Part shown: positions 34,960-45,686 of the stretch, in pieces | Position numbering within the stretch: the first letter of the stretch is position 1 | Layout: each line of letters starts with the position of its first letter | DNA from: Oenanthe sinensis | Lineage: Eukaryota > Streptophyta > Magnoliopsida > Apiales > Apiaceae | Direction: 5' to 3' | Length of the DNA stretch: 64,000 nucleotides | Assembly (NCBI GenBank): GCA_028671895.1 | Contig: JAPMAC010000207.1 | Coordinates: forward strand, 2,480,001-2,544,000 | Translations under genes and position numbers: made by a program | Notes under the pieces: model-generated | The model's input: the letters and a program-made list of their open reading frames with translations, nothing else | What the model was told of the DNA's origin: nothing | The model's database searches: none

Positions 34960-35837
34960 TGTTAGGTCTAAACTATCGTGGGGGGTTGAATACGATATGG
35001 GTAGTTTTTCGATTTGGTTCGTGCTTATAGATCTGCTCTTGGTGAGTAATAAATATAGCAGTTATGATTCTAAACAATAAGAACAATCTTCGGGAATAAA
35101 CTTGTATTATATAAACCCAAAGTGTTACACTCTCACACAGATGTATGAGCTACAATAAATCTCACAACAAGAAATAAATACAAGCTTTAATGGCTGTGCG
35201 CATTCTCTCTGTCTCTCTCTCAGTTGTATCTATTTGTGTGTGTTGTGTTCTGATTACATTCAAAATGAAAATACATTTTATTTATATGTAGACTTTACAA
35301 TAAAGTGAAATAGAATTCTAAGTGTCGACTAATTCTTCCCCGTATGTTGACTTAAGTTGACCCTTGGATAATTCTCTATGTGTCGAAGGGTGTTGTCTTG
35401 TATAGAGTACTTAGGAAATAATCTAGCCTTTAAGAAGAGATATGTGTCGAATTTAGTTCCTTGTATACATGCCTTAGTCATTTTGAACCATTTAGATACA
35501 CGTGTCGAATTCTCTTTACAATGGAGTCCATGTGTCGAATTTGCTTCACCTTGTAGAGGTATGTGTCGACTTCACCATGCTCTTACTTTACTTAGAATAC
35601 TTTTGATCATCTAGAATGAGCATGTGTCGAATTATGTCCCCTTGTGGTACATGTGTTGACTTGAATTCCCCTCTACATTGCTTTAGAATCTTTTTCACCA
35701 TTCATCTAGTCTATGTGTCGAATTCTCAAGTTCCTTGTAAGGAATGTGTCGAATTCTGCTCCAATGTGTACATGACTTAGATTCTTTTATACATGTGTCG
35801 AATATTATCTCTTGTTCAATGACTTAGAATAGTGCAC
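34960..35837 (-). repeat. 3' LTR of the minus-strand Copia element, distal part
   Basis: The + strand starts TGTTAGGTCTAAACTATCG and GGGGGGTTGAATACGATA, i.e. the reverse complement of the Copia LTR terminus seen at 7950. About ten copies of ATGTGTCGAATT-like words lie between 35320 and 35800. A TATA-like CATATAAATAAAATG lies on the minus strand near 35285. It is cut at the TGCAC duplication by the Gypsy array and resumes at 56877. The polypurine tract at 57234 shows that it is the 3' LTR of the element whose pol lies at 62.7-64 kb. Confidence 0.75.
35833..35837. other. Left target-site duplication (TGCAC) of the Gypsy array
   Basis: TGCAC directly precedes TGTTAGTGG at 35838 and recurs directly after GCGAACA at 56872-56876. 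It is absent next to the middle LTR. Confidence 0.9.
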
Positions 35838-37246
35838 TGTTAGTGGATTTTTTGTCCACTATATACGTTCCAATTTGGCTTAAATTGATCGCTAGTGCCC
35901 AAGTATTTAGTGTCTTTTGATGTGTTTTATGTTTTTGGTGTGCAGATTCCCAAACGAAGGAGAATTGATGAATATTTGCATAAATTGGTGGTACATGAGC
36001 TAGGAATTAAAAGGAGGAAGATCAAGGCTTGAGTTGAGGTCGAAAGAAGGCAAGACGAGTCGCTAAAGGAGCAAAGTTTCAAGGAATTCAACTGCAGAGC
36101 AGAAGCAGCAGGCGCGCCCTCCCTTCAACAAGCGCGCCCGCGCTCCTTTAAGCAGGCGCGCCCGCGCCCTGTCAAGCGCCCCCGCGCCACATCCGAGCTC
36201 CAGTTGCTGATTTTTGCAGTTTGGTCCGTTTCGAAGCCCAGGAAGCAGCAAGCCCATGGATCATTATTTTATGTAACCTAGTATAAAGACATAAGGATTA
36301 TTATTATTGTCATTATCTAAAAAATTAATTAAGCAAGTAGGGTTTTTATTATCGTACAAGAAGACAGAGTACTTGTGAGCCGTCAAGCTATTTTTCTTTT
36401 ATAATTTTCATCACGTGGATTATCGGTTGTTTCTTTACTCTTGCAATTAATATCAGTAGTTTATGCATAATTGTTTATTTTACTATGTTTTCAATTGAAC
36501 CCATGATGTCGGCTAGTCCAATTATGGGCTAATCGTTGTCATGGGATTTTAATGGATTTCTCTATCGATTCTAGATATTGATTGTCTTTATGCCAAGTAT
36601 GTGATTGTTATGGATATCCTAGTATGGTTAAGCTTATTCGTTGTAAATGCGTCGCGAACATTTATGATTGTTTGTTAAATCCTCGTGAATGCGAAAGTGG
36701 ATCTAGGGTTTAGAACATGCCATGCTAGCATAGGTTTTTGCGTGTTAAGAGCAGGTATTAATTTGTGGTGTAATTCTAACCGTCTTGCACTGACTATGTG
36801 ATTTTATGGATCCTTGTGCTTAAGCCATTATGTTTTCAATCTCTATAGACATATAGGGACTAAGTATAGTGGTTGATTATTTGACTTCTATCTTTTGTGG
36901 ATGTTCATTAGGATGGTATGCGTGCAACGAAAGTTGGCGTTTATCAGTTTAGAGGGTCTGATCAGTTATCGTCACTTTCACATGCTAGGTTGAAAAGGCA
37001 TAAGATTCTAGATGAGATAGTTAATGAAGTTAAAATCCCATGTTTATTTTTATATAAGTAATTCGTTAAGTTTTAATTAGTAGTGTAATCAAAATTCCAA
37101 TTGTTATTTTCTTAGCAGTGAAACTTAATCATACTCTGGTGTATAAGTGAACTAATCGTAAGCAAGTCGAGTCTCTGTGGGAACGAATCCTACTTATTAC
37201 TGTATTACTTGTGACCACGTTCTCTTGCGTGAATAAAGTGCGAACA
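35838..37246 (+). repeat. Athila LTR 1
   Basis: TGTTAGTGGATTTTTTGTCC start, GTGCGAACA end. Contains a GC-rich block (36109-36190) with GGCGCGCCC units in otherwise AT-rich sequence. The antisense ORF 36063-36257 is a product of that block. A few private differences from LTR 2 and 3 are visible (for example near 35956 and 36410). Confidence 0.95.
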
Positions 37247-37252
37247 AGTTTT

Positions 37253-37270
37253 TGGCGCCGCTGCCGGGGA
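37253..37270 (+). other. Primer-binding site, tRNA-Asp type (unit 1)
   Basis: TGGCGCCGCTGCCGGGGA, 6 bp after the LTR end, is complementary (one mismatch) to the 3' end of plant tRNA-Asp, the primer used by Athila-group elements. Confidence 0.85.
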
Positions 37271-37389
37271 CTCGGTTCATTGTTTTATTTAGTTAATGTG
37301 CTTATCATCAGTGGTCGTTAGATATCACTGACTGAGATTTGTTACTAATCGTTCTTGTTTGTTACGTGAATTCAGGTAATTGACCGTGT

Positions 37390-38943
37390 ATGCGTACTCG
37401 TTCTCAATCGAGTAAGGAAAAACTGGAAGAACACTTAGACGAAGAAGAGGGAATTGCAGTTCCAGAAATTGAACCAGAAATAGTAATGGGGGATCCAGTG
37501 AAAGCTCTTAAGGATTACTCTCAACCGAAGATCAATGACATTCAGTCAAGCATTGTTAGGCCGGCTATTGCAGCTAATAATTTCGAAATCAAGCCGGGCA
37601 CAATTCAAATGGTTCAGAATTCTGTGCAGTTTGGGGGTTCACCTGCTGAGGACCCTAATATGCATATCAGAGACTTCATCGAGATCTGTGATACCTTTAA
37701 AACCAACGGGGTTTCTGAAGATGCTATAAAACTGAGGCTGTTTCCATTCTCTCTACGAGACAAGGCAAAGAGCTGGTTGCATTCGCTGCCAGCAGGTTCT
37801 ATAACTACTTGGGAGGATCTCGCACAAAAGTTTCTGACTAAATTCTTCCCTATGGCTAAGACGGCAGCCATGAGGAATGCTCTTACACAGTTCAATCAAC
37901 ATTCTGGAGAAACGTTGTGTGAAGCTTGGGAAAGGTATAAAGAGATGCTTCGAAAGTGTCCCCATCATGGGATGCCCGATTGGATGGTCATTAACGGTTT
38001 CTATAATGGGTTGAATCATTCACGCCCTATGCTTGATGCAGCATCTGGAGGAGCTCTTTGGGCCAAGAGCTATGAAGAAGCTTATGACTTGATTGAAATG
38101 ATGGCTGCCAACGAGTATCAGAATCCTACTCAGCGATTGCCGCAGAGTAAAACTGCAGGTGTTTTTGAAGTGGACGCTGCCACGGCTATAACAGCTCAAC
38201 TACAGGCGTTATCTATAAAGGTGGACGCATTATCCAAGGCAGGAATTCAGCAAGTCGCTATGGTTTGTGATCTATGTGCAGGTGCTCATGATACAACTCA
38301 GTGTGCTATTTCTAGCGATTCAGCGTATTTTGTCAGCAACTTTCAGAAGCCTACACAACCGGCACCTAATACATATCACCCCAACAACAGGAATCATCCT
38401 AACTTCAGTTGGAGCAACAATCAGAATGCCATGCCACAACCATCGCAGGGTCAGCAATTTGGAACAAGGCCTTTCAACAATTCTGTTCCTCAACAATCTT
38501 ATGCACCAAGACAATCATATAACCCTCCTGGTTTCCATCAACAACCTCAAGGAGGACAAGGGCACTCAAATGAAAAGTCAGAAATGGAGGAACTGAGAAT
38601 GATGTATAAAAGTCAAGCTGTGACACTGAAAACATTGGAAAATCAAATTGGTCAACTAGCAAATGCTCTTCTAAACAGACCTCAAGGACAATTACCAAGT
38701 GACACAGAGGCTAACCCAGGCAAGAAAGAAAACAAGGAACAAATACACGCTATTACATTGCGTTCTGGAAGGGTTACGAACAATCAGGAGGTCGAAATTC
38801 CACAAAACGAAGAACGTCGGCATTCTGGGCAGGAGGTGCAGGGCGGGCGCGCTTCTTCAGGCGCGGGCGCGCCTCACCTTACTGCTGGAGGGGGATTTTC
38901 TGCAGAAAAAGATACGCAGGAGGAGCCGATAAAAAAAAAATGA
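37390..38943 (+). CDS. gag: Athila Gag polyprotein, unit 1
   Basis: 517 aa. The Ty3/Gypsy gag (capsid) domain spans about residues 90-250, with KSWLHSLPAGSITTWEDLAQKF and the ERYKEMLRKCPHHGMPDWM segment. A short zinc knuckle CDLCAGAHDTTQC (C-x2-C-x3-H-x4-C) lies near residue 293, followed by a Pro/Gln/Asn-rich region and a coiled segment (MYKSQAVTLKTLENQIGQL). ITLRSGR near residue 458 is a conserved Athila motif. The C-terminal end is Gly/Ala/Arg rich from a GC-rich repeat and ends in a Lys run over ten A residues. The stop overlaps the pol ATG (ATGA), with pol in the -1 frame. Identical in protein to unit 2. Confidence 0.9.
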   Translation: MRTRSQSSKEKLEEHLDEEEGIAVPEIEPEIVMGDPVKALKDYSQPKINDIQSSIVRPAIAANNFEIKPGTIQMVQNSVQFGGSPAEDPNMHIRDFIEICDTFKTNGVSEDAIKLRLFPFSLRDKAKSWLHSLPAGSITTWEDLAQKFLTKFFPMAKTAAMRNALTQFNQHSGETLCEAWERYKEMLRKCPHHGMPDWMVINGFYNGLNHSRPMLDAASGGALWAKSYEEAYDLIEMMAANEYQNPTQRLPQSKTAGVFEVDAATAITAQLQALSIKVDALSKAGIQQVAMVCDLCAGAHDTTQCAISSDSAYFVSNFQKPTQPAPNTYHPNNRNHPNFSWSNNQNAMPQPSQGQQFGTRPFNNSVPQQSYAPRQSYNPPGFHQQPQGGQGHSNEKSEMEELRMMYKSQAVTLKTLENQIGQLANALLNRPQGQLPSDTEANPGKKENKEQIHAITLRSGRVTNNQEVEIPQNEERRHSGQEVQGGRASSGAGAPHLTAGGGFSAEKDTQEEPIKKK

Positions 38944-40793
38944 ATGATTCAGAGGAGAAAAGTAGTTCAGAGAAAGACAGTGATCACAAGGAAGTCTTTC
39001 CTCCTCCACCATTCCCTAAAAGGCTTCAGAAGCAGAAATCGGATAAACAGTTTGCTAAATTCTTGGAAGTTTTTAAGAAACTACACATCAACTTACCTTT
39101 TGCTGAAGCGCTGGAGCAAATGCCAAGCTACGCCAAATTCATGAAAGGCATTCTATCTAGGAAACTGAAGCTAGAAGAGTTAAACACTGTGGCCTTGACG
39201 GAAGAGTGTAGTGCAGTATTGCAGCAGAAGTTACCACCAAAGTTGAAGGATCCTGGTAGTTTCACTATACCATGCATAATTGGGAATTTGTCGTTCGACA
39301 AATGTTTGTGCGATTTGGGAGCGAGCATCAACCTCATGCCATACTCTATATTCTTACAACTTGGTCTTCCTGAGCCAAAGCCGACTAACATGTCACTGCA
39401 GTTAGCAGATCGTTCAATCACTTATCCGCGAGGAATTGTCGAAGATGTTTTGGTGAAAGTCGACAAACTAATCTTTCCAGCAGATTTTGTCATCCTTGAT
39501 TTTGTAGAAGACAAGAAAATCCCTATCATTCTTGGTAGACCATTCTTGGCAACGGGAAAGACATTGATTGACGTACAGAAGGGAGAACTCACCATGAGAG
39601 TGCACGATCAGAATGTCACATTCAATGTGTTCAAAGCAATGCAATTTCTAACAGAAGAAGATCAATGCTTTAAAGTAGATGTAGTGGAATCTGCTGTGCA
39701 AGTAAAGATTGAACACATGCTTATGAATGATACACTGGAAAAGGCTTTAAGTGGGGACTTTACAATTGAAGAGGATGAGGTTGAAGAACAGGTACAGTCT
39801 CTGAATGCTTCTCCTTGGCAACAAAAGTTTGGGAAACCAGAATCGTTGGATTTATCTGAATTGAGAGAATCACATCAGCGGTTGAAACCATCTATCGAGG
39901 AAGCACCAAAGCTAGAGCTCAAACCATTGCCTGATCACTTAAGGTATGCTTCTCTTGGGGAATCATTTACTTTACCTGTAATTATTGCTGCTAACCTTAC
40001 AGGTCCTGAAGAAGAAAAGCTGTTAAGGGTTCTCAGGGAATTCAAATCAGCCATTGGTTGGACTATTGCAGACATTAAAGGAATCAGTCCTGCCTATTGT
40101 CAGCATAAGATTCCGCTGGAAGAAGGTAGTAAGCCAACAGTGGAACATCAGAGAAGGCTTAATCCACTCATGAAGGAAGTAGTAAAGAAGGAAATTATCA
40201 AGTGGTTGGATGCAGGGATTATCTATCCTATTTCTGACAGTGCTTGGGTGAGTCCAGTTCAATGTGTGCCAAAGAAAGGAGGCATGACGGTGGTAACTAA
40301 CGAAAAGAACGAGCTCATTCCTACGCGGACAGTCACTGGTTGGAGAATCTGCATGGATTACAGGAAGCTGAACAAAGCTACTCGGAAGGATCACTTCCCT
40401 CTTCCTTTCATCGATCAAATGCTAGACCGACTGGCCGGCCATGAGTACTATTGCCTGCTGGATGGATATTCGGGTTACAATCAGATCTGCATTGCTCCAG
40501 AGGATCAGGAGAAGACAACATTTACTTGTCCGTTCGGTACCTTCGCTTTTCGAAGGGTTTCTTTTGGGTTATGTGGTGCACCTGGCACTTTTCAGAGGTG
40601 CATGATGGCAATTTTTTCAGACATGATTGGTAAGACAGTGGAAGTATTCATGGATGATTTTTCAGTATTTGGGTATTCTTTTGACGAATGTCTACACAAT
40701 CTTAGCATGGTTCTGAAAAGATGCGTGGAGACTAATCTGGTTCTCAACTGGGAGAAATGCCATTTCATGGTACAAGAGGGAACTATTCTTTGA
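38940..40793 (+). CDS. pol: Athila Pol, protease and reverse transcriptase part, unit 1
   Basis: 617-aa ORF starting at the ATG that overlaps the gag stop. The retropepsin active-site motif DLGAS is at residues 125-129, with the IPIILGRPFLATG segment about 75 residues later. RT follows from about residue 400: ICMDYRKLNKAT, the YCLLDGYSGYNQI segment (first catalytic Asp) and FMDD at 570-573. The ORF ends at a TGA (40791) just after the RT palm, at a position where the frame otherwise continues into HKVSRRGLEVDKAK. The same TGA is in unit 2, so it predates the array duplication. A readable N-terminal product without RNase H or integrase is all that could be made without readthrough. Confidence 0.85.
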   Translation: MNDSEEKSSSEKDSDHKEVFPPPPFPKRLQKQKSDKQFAKFLEVFKKLHINLPFAEALEQMPSYAKFMKGILSRKLKLEELNTVALTEECSAVLQQKLPPKLKDPGSFTIPCIIGNLSFDKCLCDLGASINLMPYSIFLQLGLPEPKPTNMSLQLADRSITYPRGIVEDVLVKVDKLIFPADFVILDFVEDKKIPIILGRPFLATGKTLIDVQKGELTMRVHDQNVTFNVFKAMQFLTEEDQCFKVDVVESAVQVKIEHMLMNDTLEKALSGDFTIEEDEVEEQVQSLNASPWQQKFGKPESLDLSELRESHQRLKPSIEEAPKLELKPLPDHLRYASLGESFTLPVIIAANLTGPEEEKLLRVLREFKSAIGWTIADIKGISPAYCQHKIPLEEGSKPTVEHQRRLNPLMKEVVKKEIIKWLDAGIIYPISDSAWVSPVQCVPKKGGMTVVTNEKNELIPTRTVTGWRICMDYRKLNKATRKDHFPLPFIDQMLDRLAGHEYYCLLDGYSGYNQICIAPEDQEKTTFTCPFGTFAFRRVSFGLCGAPGTFQRCMMAIFSDMIGKTVEVFMDDFSVFGYSFDECLHNLSMVLKRCVETNLVLNWEKCHFMVQEGTIL

Positions 40794-42812
40794 CACAAGG
40801 TGTCACGTCGTGGCCTGGAAGTGGATAAAGCAAAAATAGAGACAATTGAAAATCTTCCACCGCCCAATTCAGTGAGAGGAATTCGTAGTTTCCTCGGTCA
40901 TGCAGGTTTCTACAGAAGATTCATCAAGGATTTCTCCAAAATTTCTAAACCTTTGTGTAAGCTATTGGAGAAGGATATTCCCTTCAAATTCGATGATGAT
41001 TGTATGACAGCTTTTGAGACATTGAAGAGGAAGTTGATTTCGGCACCTGTGATCATCGCCCCAGATTGGAATGAACCTTTTGCTATGATGTGTGATGCTA
41101 GCGATTTTGCATTAGGGGTTGTTCTTGGTCAAAAGAAAGACAAGATTTTTCATGTTATCTACTATGCAAGCAAGACACTCAATGATGCGCAAGTGAATTA
41201 CACAACCACAGAGAAGGAGCTGTTAGCCATTGTATATGGCTTTGAAAAATTCAGATCATACTTGCTTGGTACGAAAGTGACGGTGTATACTGACCACGCA
41301 GCTATTAGGTATCTGCTCTCCAAGAAGGATTCTAAACCCCGCCTGATTCGATGGATTCTCCTACTTCAAGAATTCGACGTGGAGATCAAAGATAGAAAAG
41401 GGACCGAGAATCAGGTAGCTGATCACCTCTCATGATTGGAAGATCCTGGTAAATCACGAGACAGTACTCTCATCAATGACTCATTTCCGGATGAACAACT
41501 GTTTGGAGTACAAGAAGAAGAACCATGGTATGCGGATATTATGAATTATCTTGTGAGTCATATTGTTCCACCCGAATTGTCGTCAGCCCAAAGGAAGAAA
41601 TTCATGCATGATGTAAAGTGGTTTCGTTGGGATGAGCCATATCTGTTTAAACAAGGGGCTGATCAGATTATCAGAAGGTGTGTACCATATAGTGAGACTG
41701 AAGCTATTCTGAGGGATTATCATGCCACAGCTTATGGAGGCCATTATGGAGGTGAAAAGACAGCTACTCGTATTCTGCAGGCAGGATTTTATTGGCCATC
41801 ACTATTCAAGGATGCTCATCAGTTTGTAACCAGATGTGATCGTTGTCAGCGAGTAGGTAACATTTCGAGAAGGGATGAGATGCCCCTTAATGTAATGCTA
41901 GAGGTAGAAATTTTTGATGTGTGGGGGATCGACTTCATGGGCCCATTCATTTCATCTTGCAATAACCAATACATCTTGCTAGCTGTGGATTACGTCTCTA
42001 AATGGGTTGAGGTCAAGGCACTTCCAACTAATGATGCCAATGTAGTGCTCAACTTCCTTCACAAGAACATTTTCACCAGATTTGGGACTCCAAGGGTCAT
42101 TATTAGCGATGAGGGTTCTCACTTTTGCAATCGAAAGTTCACTAATCTGATGGCAAGATTCAACATCAACCATCGGGTGGCGACAGCATACCACCCTCAA
42201 ACCAATGGTTAAGCTGAAGTATCAAACCGTGAGATCAAACGCATTCTGGAAAAAGTGGTAAGTCCTTCGCGTAAGGATTGGTCTTTAAAACTGGATGAAG
42301 CTGTGTGGGCCTACCGAACTGCGTTCAAAACACCTTTGGGGATGTCACCATATCAACTAGTCTATGGAAAAGCTTGTCATCTACCAGCAGAACTGGAACA
42401 CAAGGCTTATTGGGCATTGCAGAAACTGAATTTTGATTATCAAGCCGCAGGGGAAAAGCGGATGGTGCAAATCAATGAAATGGATGAATTTCGTCTACAA
42501 GCTTATGAGAATAACAAGCTCTACAAGGAAAAAGTGAAAAGATGGCATGATCGGCGGTTGACAACAAAGGTATTGGTTCCTGGTCAATTAGTTTTATTAT
42601 TTAACTCTCGTCTGCGATTGTTTCCAGGAAAACTCAAGTCAAGGTGGTCAGGACCCTTTGTTGTGAAGACGGTGTATCCACACGGAGCTGTGGAGATTTA
42701 TGAAAAGACCCCAGATCAAGCGTTTAAAGTCAATGGTCAGAGATTGAAGCCGTATTTGGGAGAACAAGTAAATCGCGAAGCTGAAGTCGCGATTCTGTCA
42801 ACCTCGGATTGA
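40794..42812 (+). pseudogene. pol: Athila Pol, RNase H and integrase part, unit 1 (broken)
   Basis: Same frame as the RT part, interrupted by TGA at 41433 (private to this unit; CGA in unit 2) and TAA at 42210 (shared). RNase H: CDASDFALGVVLG, TTEKELLAIVYG, VYTDHAAIRYLL. Integrase: HHCC-type zinc segment with H at YHATAYGGHYGG and CDRCQ; catalytic Asp in WGIDFMGPF and in ISDEGSHF; the third acidic residue follows the shared TAA by two codons. The C-terminal part (42255-42812) has the conserved YQLVYGKACHLPAELEHKAYWA segment and an SH3-like end (RWSGPFVV). The enzyme is inactive unless stops are read through. Confidence 0.9.
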
Positions 42813-42954
42813 GGACCTGAAGTAACGTCCGGCTAAATGACGTTAACGACAGCGCTCGTGGGAGGCAACCTACGGTTTGAATGGTAATTTTTATTCTCGT
42901 AAAAAAACAAACAAAAAAAAAAAATTGAAAAATCCGAAAATGGACAGAAGCACC

Positions 42955-43045
42955 CGGGGCGGGCGCGCTCCTAGAGGCGCGGGCGCGCCTGGGCGCGGGC
43001 GCACCTGCGCGCGGGCGCGCCTGGGCGCGGGCGCGCCTGAGCGCG
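42955..43045. repeat. GC-rich 16-bp minisatellite, unit 1 (expanded)
   Basis: GGCGCGGGCGCGCCT-like units; four in a row here, one in unit 2 (52801-52850). The 48-bp difference equals three 16-bp units. Confidence 0.85.
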
Positions 43046-43270
43046 GTTCCAGAAAAAAATTTTAGTTTAAAAATTCCAAAAATCGAAAATTAAGAATCTT
43101 TTTTACCTTTTTATTAGTTTTTGGCCCTACCCAGCCCAATCTCACTTGTTTATAAAGGCTTTGCATACCCTAACCCTAGCAACTTACTTACTTCACTTCT
43201 TGCATTCACACATATACACACAACTATACACGCACCTCATCTCCTCTCTTCACAAATCTACACTCAATCA

Positions 43271-44407
43271 ATGGCACCCAAGAGATCTAGGCGCTCAGGG
43301 ACTTCAAGTTCTTCTTCGAGTGGGGGAGTTGTGCCCCAATTCAATTCACCGGAGGCCCAAATTGAGTTTACACGCTTGATGACCAAATCTGTGGTCAAGG
43401 AAAGGGGATTTATTCCGGGTGTTCTTGATGGGTCTCTAATCGCGATGGTTAGTGAGCGCGGTTGAGAGACCGTGTGTGAGGCTGCGGAGGCGATACCATT
43501 GAGTATCGTTAGGGAGTTCTATGCCAATGCCAAGTAGGAGAAGAATGGGTATTCTGCAGTTCGAGGGTATGTTGTGGATTATACTCCTGCCGCCATCACT
43601 AGGGTTTTGCATTTGCCTGCTCCGCAGGAGGGAGTGGAAGATTTTGGGTTGAAGACCCGTGGGGAGGTTGACCTTGAGGCCATTCTGCGGGATATGACAG
43701 TTCCAGGCACTACTTGGAAGCGTAGGGCAGGCTCTACTGAGCCGGTCACCTTCTCCGCCATGGCTTTGAACCCGTATGCTAAGGCCTGGAACCTGTTTCT
43801 GTGTGCTAACATTGTGCCATCGTCGCACACTCATGAGGTGACAGTGGATCAGGCTATTTTGTTGTGGGGTATTCTCAGCGGGCGATACATCGACCTAGGC
43901 TCCCTTATCCACAGGCACATGATCCGATTTTTGCAGGGCAGTACCACTGGAGCGATTCCGTATGGCTCAGTGGTTGTTCGTCTGTGTGTTGATGTGGGTA
44001 TTCACTGGCCGGCGGAGGAACAGTTGCAACTTCCTGCGAGTGCCATTGACACGGCGACGATAGCTCGACTACCTGAATGGGACGGTGGTGTACCGCATCC
44101 CAGAGGCTTAGGGTATATTGTGGATGGTGACGTGCCTCCTAGACAACAGAGGGCGGCTAGGGCTGGATCTTCTAGGGCACCGCCAGCTGTGGCTAGTGCT
44201 GGTATGGGTGAGGCTCATTTTCGGAGGTTGGCTCGGCGGATGGACGCAGTTGATGATAGACAGAGCCGTTTTGCTGCTGACCTGACTCAGGCTCTTGGTG
44301 CAGCTTTTCTGGCTACAGGTGTACAGGTCGATTGGCCTGTTTATGGGGCTGGCACCGTGTATCCACCACCGGATTCCCCCGAGGAGGGTGACTTTGCTGA
44401 GGATTGA
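43271..44407 (+). pseudogene. Athila second ORF (env-like / plant transposon protein), unit 1, two stops
   Basis: 378-codon frame starting MAPKRSRRSGTSSSSSSG. The middle matches the putative plant transposon protein family found in Athila second ORFs (VKERGFIPGVLD, YTPAAITRVLHLPAP, SHTHEVTVDQAILLWGILSG). TGA at 43463 and TAG at 43535 interrupt it; both are TGG or CAG codons in unit 2. There is no obvious signal peptide or transmembrane helix, so a role in entry is not supported and the function is unknown. A TATA-like TTTATAAAG at 43150 precedes the ATG by about 120 bp. Confidence 0.8.
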
Positions 44408-45686
44408 GGTATTTCTGCACACTTTCTTCGTTTCTTGCCTTCAATGGGGACATTGAATATTTTAAAGTTTGGGGGTGGGAAATGGAGATTGTAGTTAGAT
44501 GCATATAAGACATGTAGTTGTAGTTTTGTCATGCATTTTGTTTTAATTGTCCATATAGAGCATTTTGTTTGAAAATTTTTGTTCTGGCTATCATATGAAT
44601 CCATTTTAGTTGCATTTCATAGCATGCATATTTCATGATCCCTTAGGACGAGCTAATTCTGATTGATAAGTCGATGTCAATTTGAGTGTGGTATTGATGA
44701 GCAGAGGGATGATTTACAGTCCTTATGAAATTGATTTGCATGTTTCAGAAGCACATTATTTACACAGTCTCATCGGTTGCTTCTGGGCTAGTTTGAGTCA
44801 TGCCTGTTTAGTTGTTTTAGATTTAATCGCCTGTTTATATCTAGAATGTTTGTTATTCCCTTGATAATGTAAAGATACTAAAGTTTAAGTTTGGGGAAAA
44901 CCAGGGATGCATGCTAGTTGTTAATGATTGTCAAGTATGGCTAGGTGTCAAATGGCTAGTAGCCGGCTCATATTTTTATGAGTAGTCTAGGGTTGGAATT
45001 GAGAATTCTCATTCCAGATTATGTTTTAAAAAAAAAAAAAAAAAAAGAAAGAAAAAAAAAAGAAAAAGAAAAAAAAAGAGTCATGTGAATAATTCGAAGC
45101 AAAATTAACCAGGATGAGCTCTTTAATACTCGGGCAATTAAGTTCGAGGGGACTTTGTGCCTAGTGACCTAAGGCTTTTTATAGTCTGGGATCCACTAAC
45201 CTAACGCTCGCTACATGGGTATTATTGTATAAGCCTTTAGGGGTCTCATCCATTGCACGGTTAAATAAGCCTATGTATTGTGTTATGTGTCGTAGTGGAG
45301 GTTTAGCAATAAAGTGTGATTCCCTGTCTAACTCAAATGAATGACGGCGGTGTTTGTATGTTATGGAGTGTTTACCACTCATTCTGTTTATAAGCAGGTG
45401 ATTGTCTTGGCGAAAAATAGGTATGATTTTTATCTAGTGTCAGAGCATATTTGATGAGCATCGCACACACACACACGTTCTGTTCATGTAGTATCAGTAT
45501 AAGGGGACTTGGTCGAGCTCTGTTTGGATGTATTGCATCTCTTTGAGGCTTGGCTTATCGATTGGTTTTGGTGAGTTCGAGGGGGTCCTTGCATTTCGTA
45601 GTAGTTGCATTCATGCATTGCATTGCACTAGATTGTTTAGAGTCTGTTTATGCTTGAGGACAAGCATCGGTTTAAGTTTGGGGGTG
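44408..45686 (+). other. Untranslated 3' part of Athila internal region, unit 1
   Basis: Non-coding; small ORFs are not conserved in any recognisable way. Contains an A-rich stretch (about 45028-45080), a CA repeat (45463-45475) and, before the LTR, GAGGACAAGCA and TTTAAGTTTGGGGGTG (45671-45686), the polypurine tract type of Athila-group elements. Confidence 0.75.

Noticed and set aside
36063..36257. Antisense ORF in the Athila LTR (also at 45912 and 55688)
   Set aside because: Arises from the GC-rich repeat block and has no independent support.
37253..37270. Possible tRNA gene fragment
   Set aside because: Only 18 bases complementary to a tRNA-Asp 3' end next to an LTR; it is a primer-binding site.
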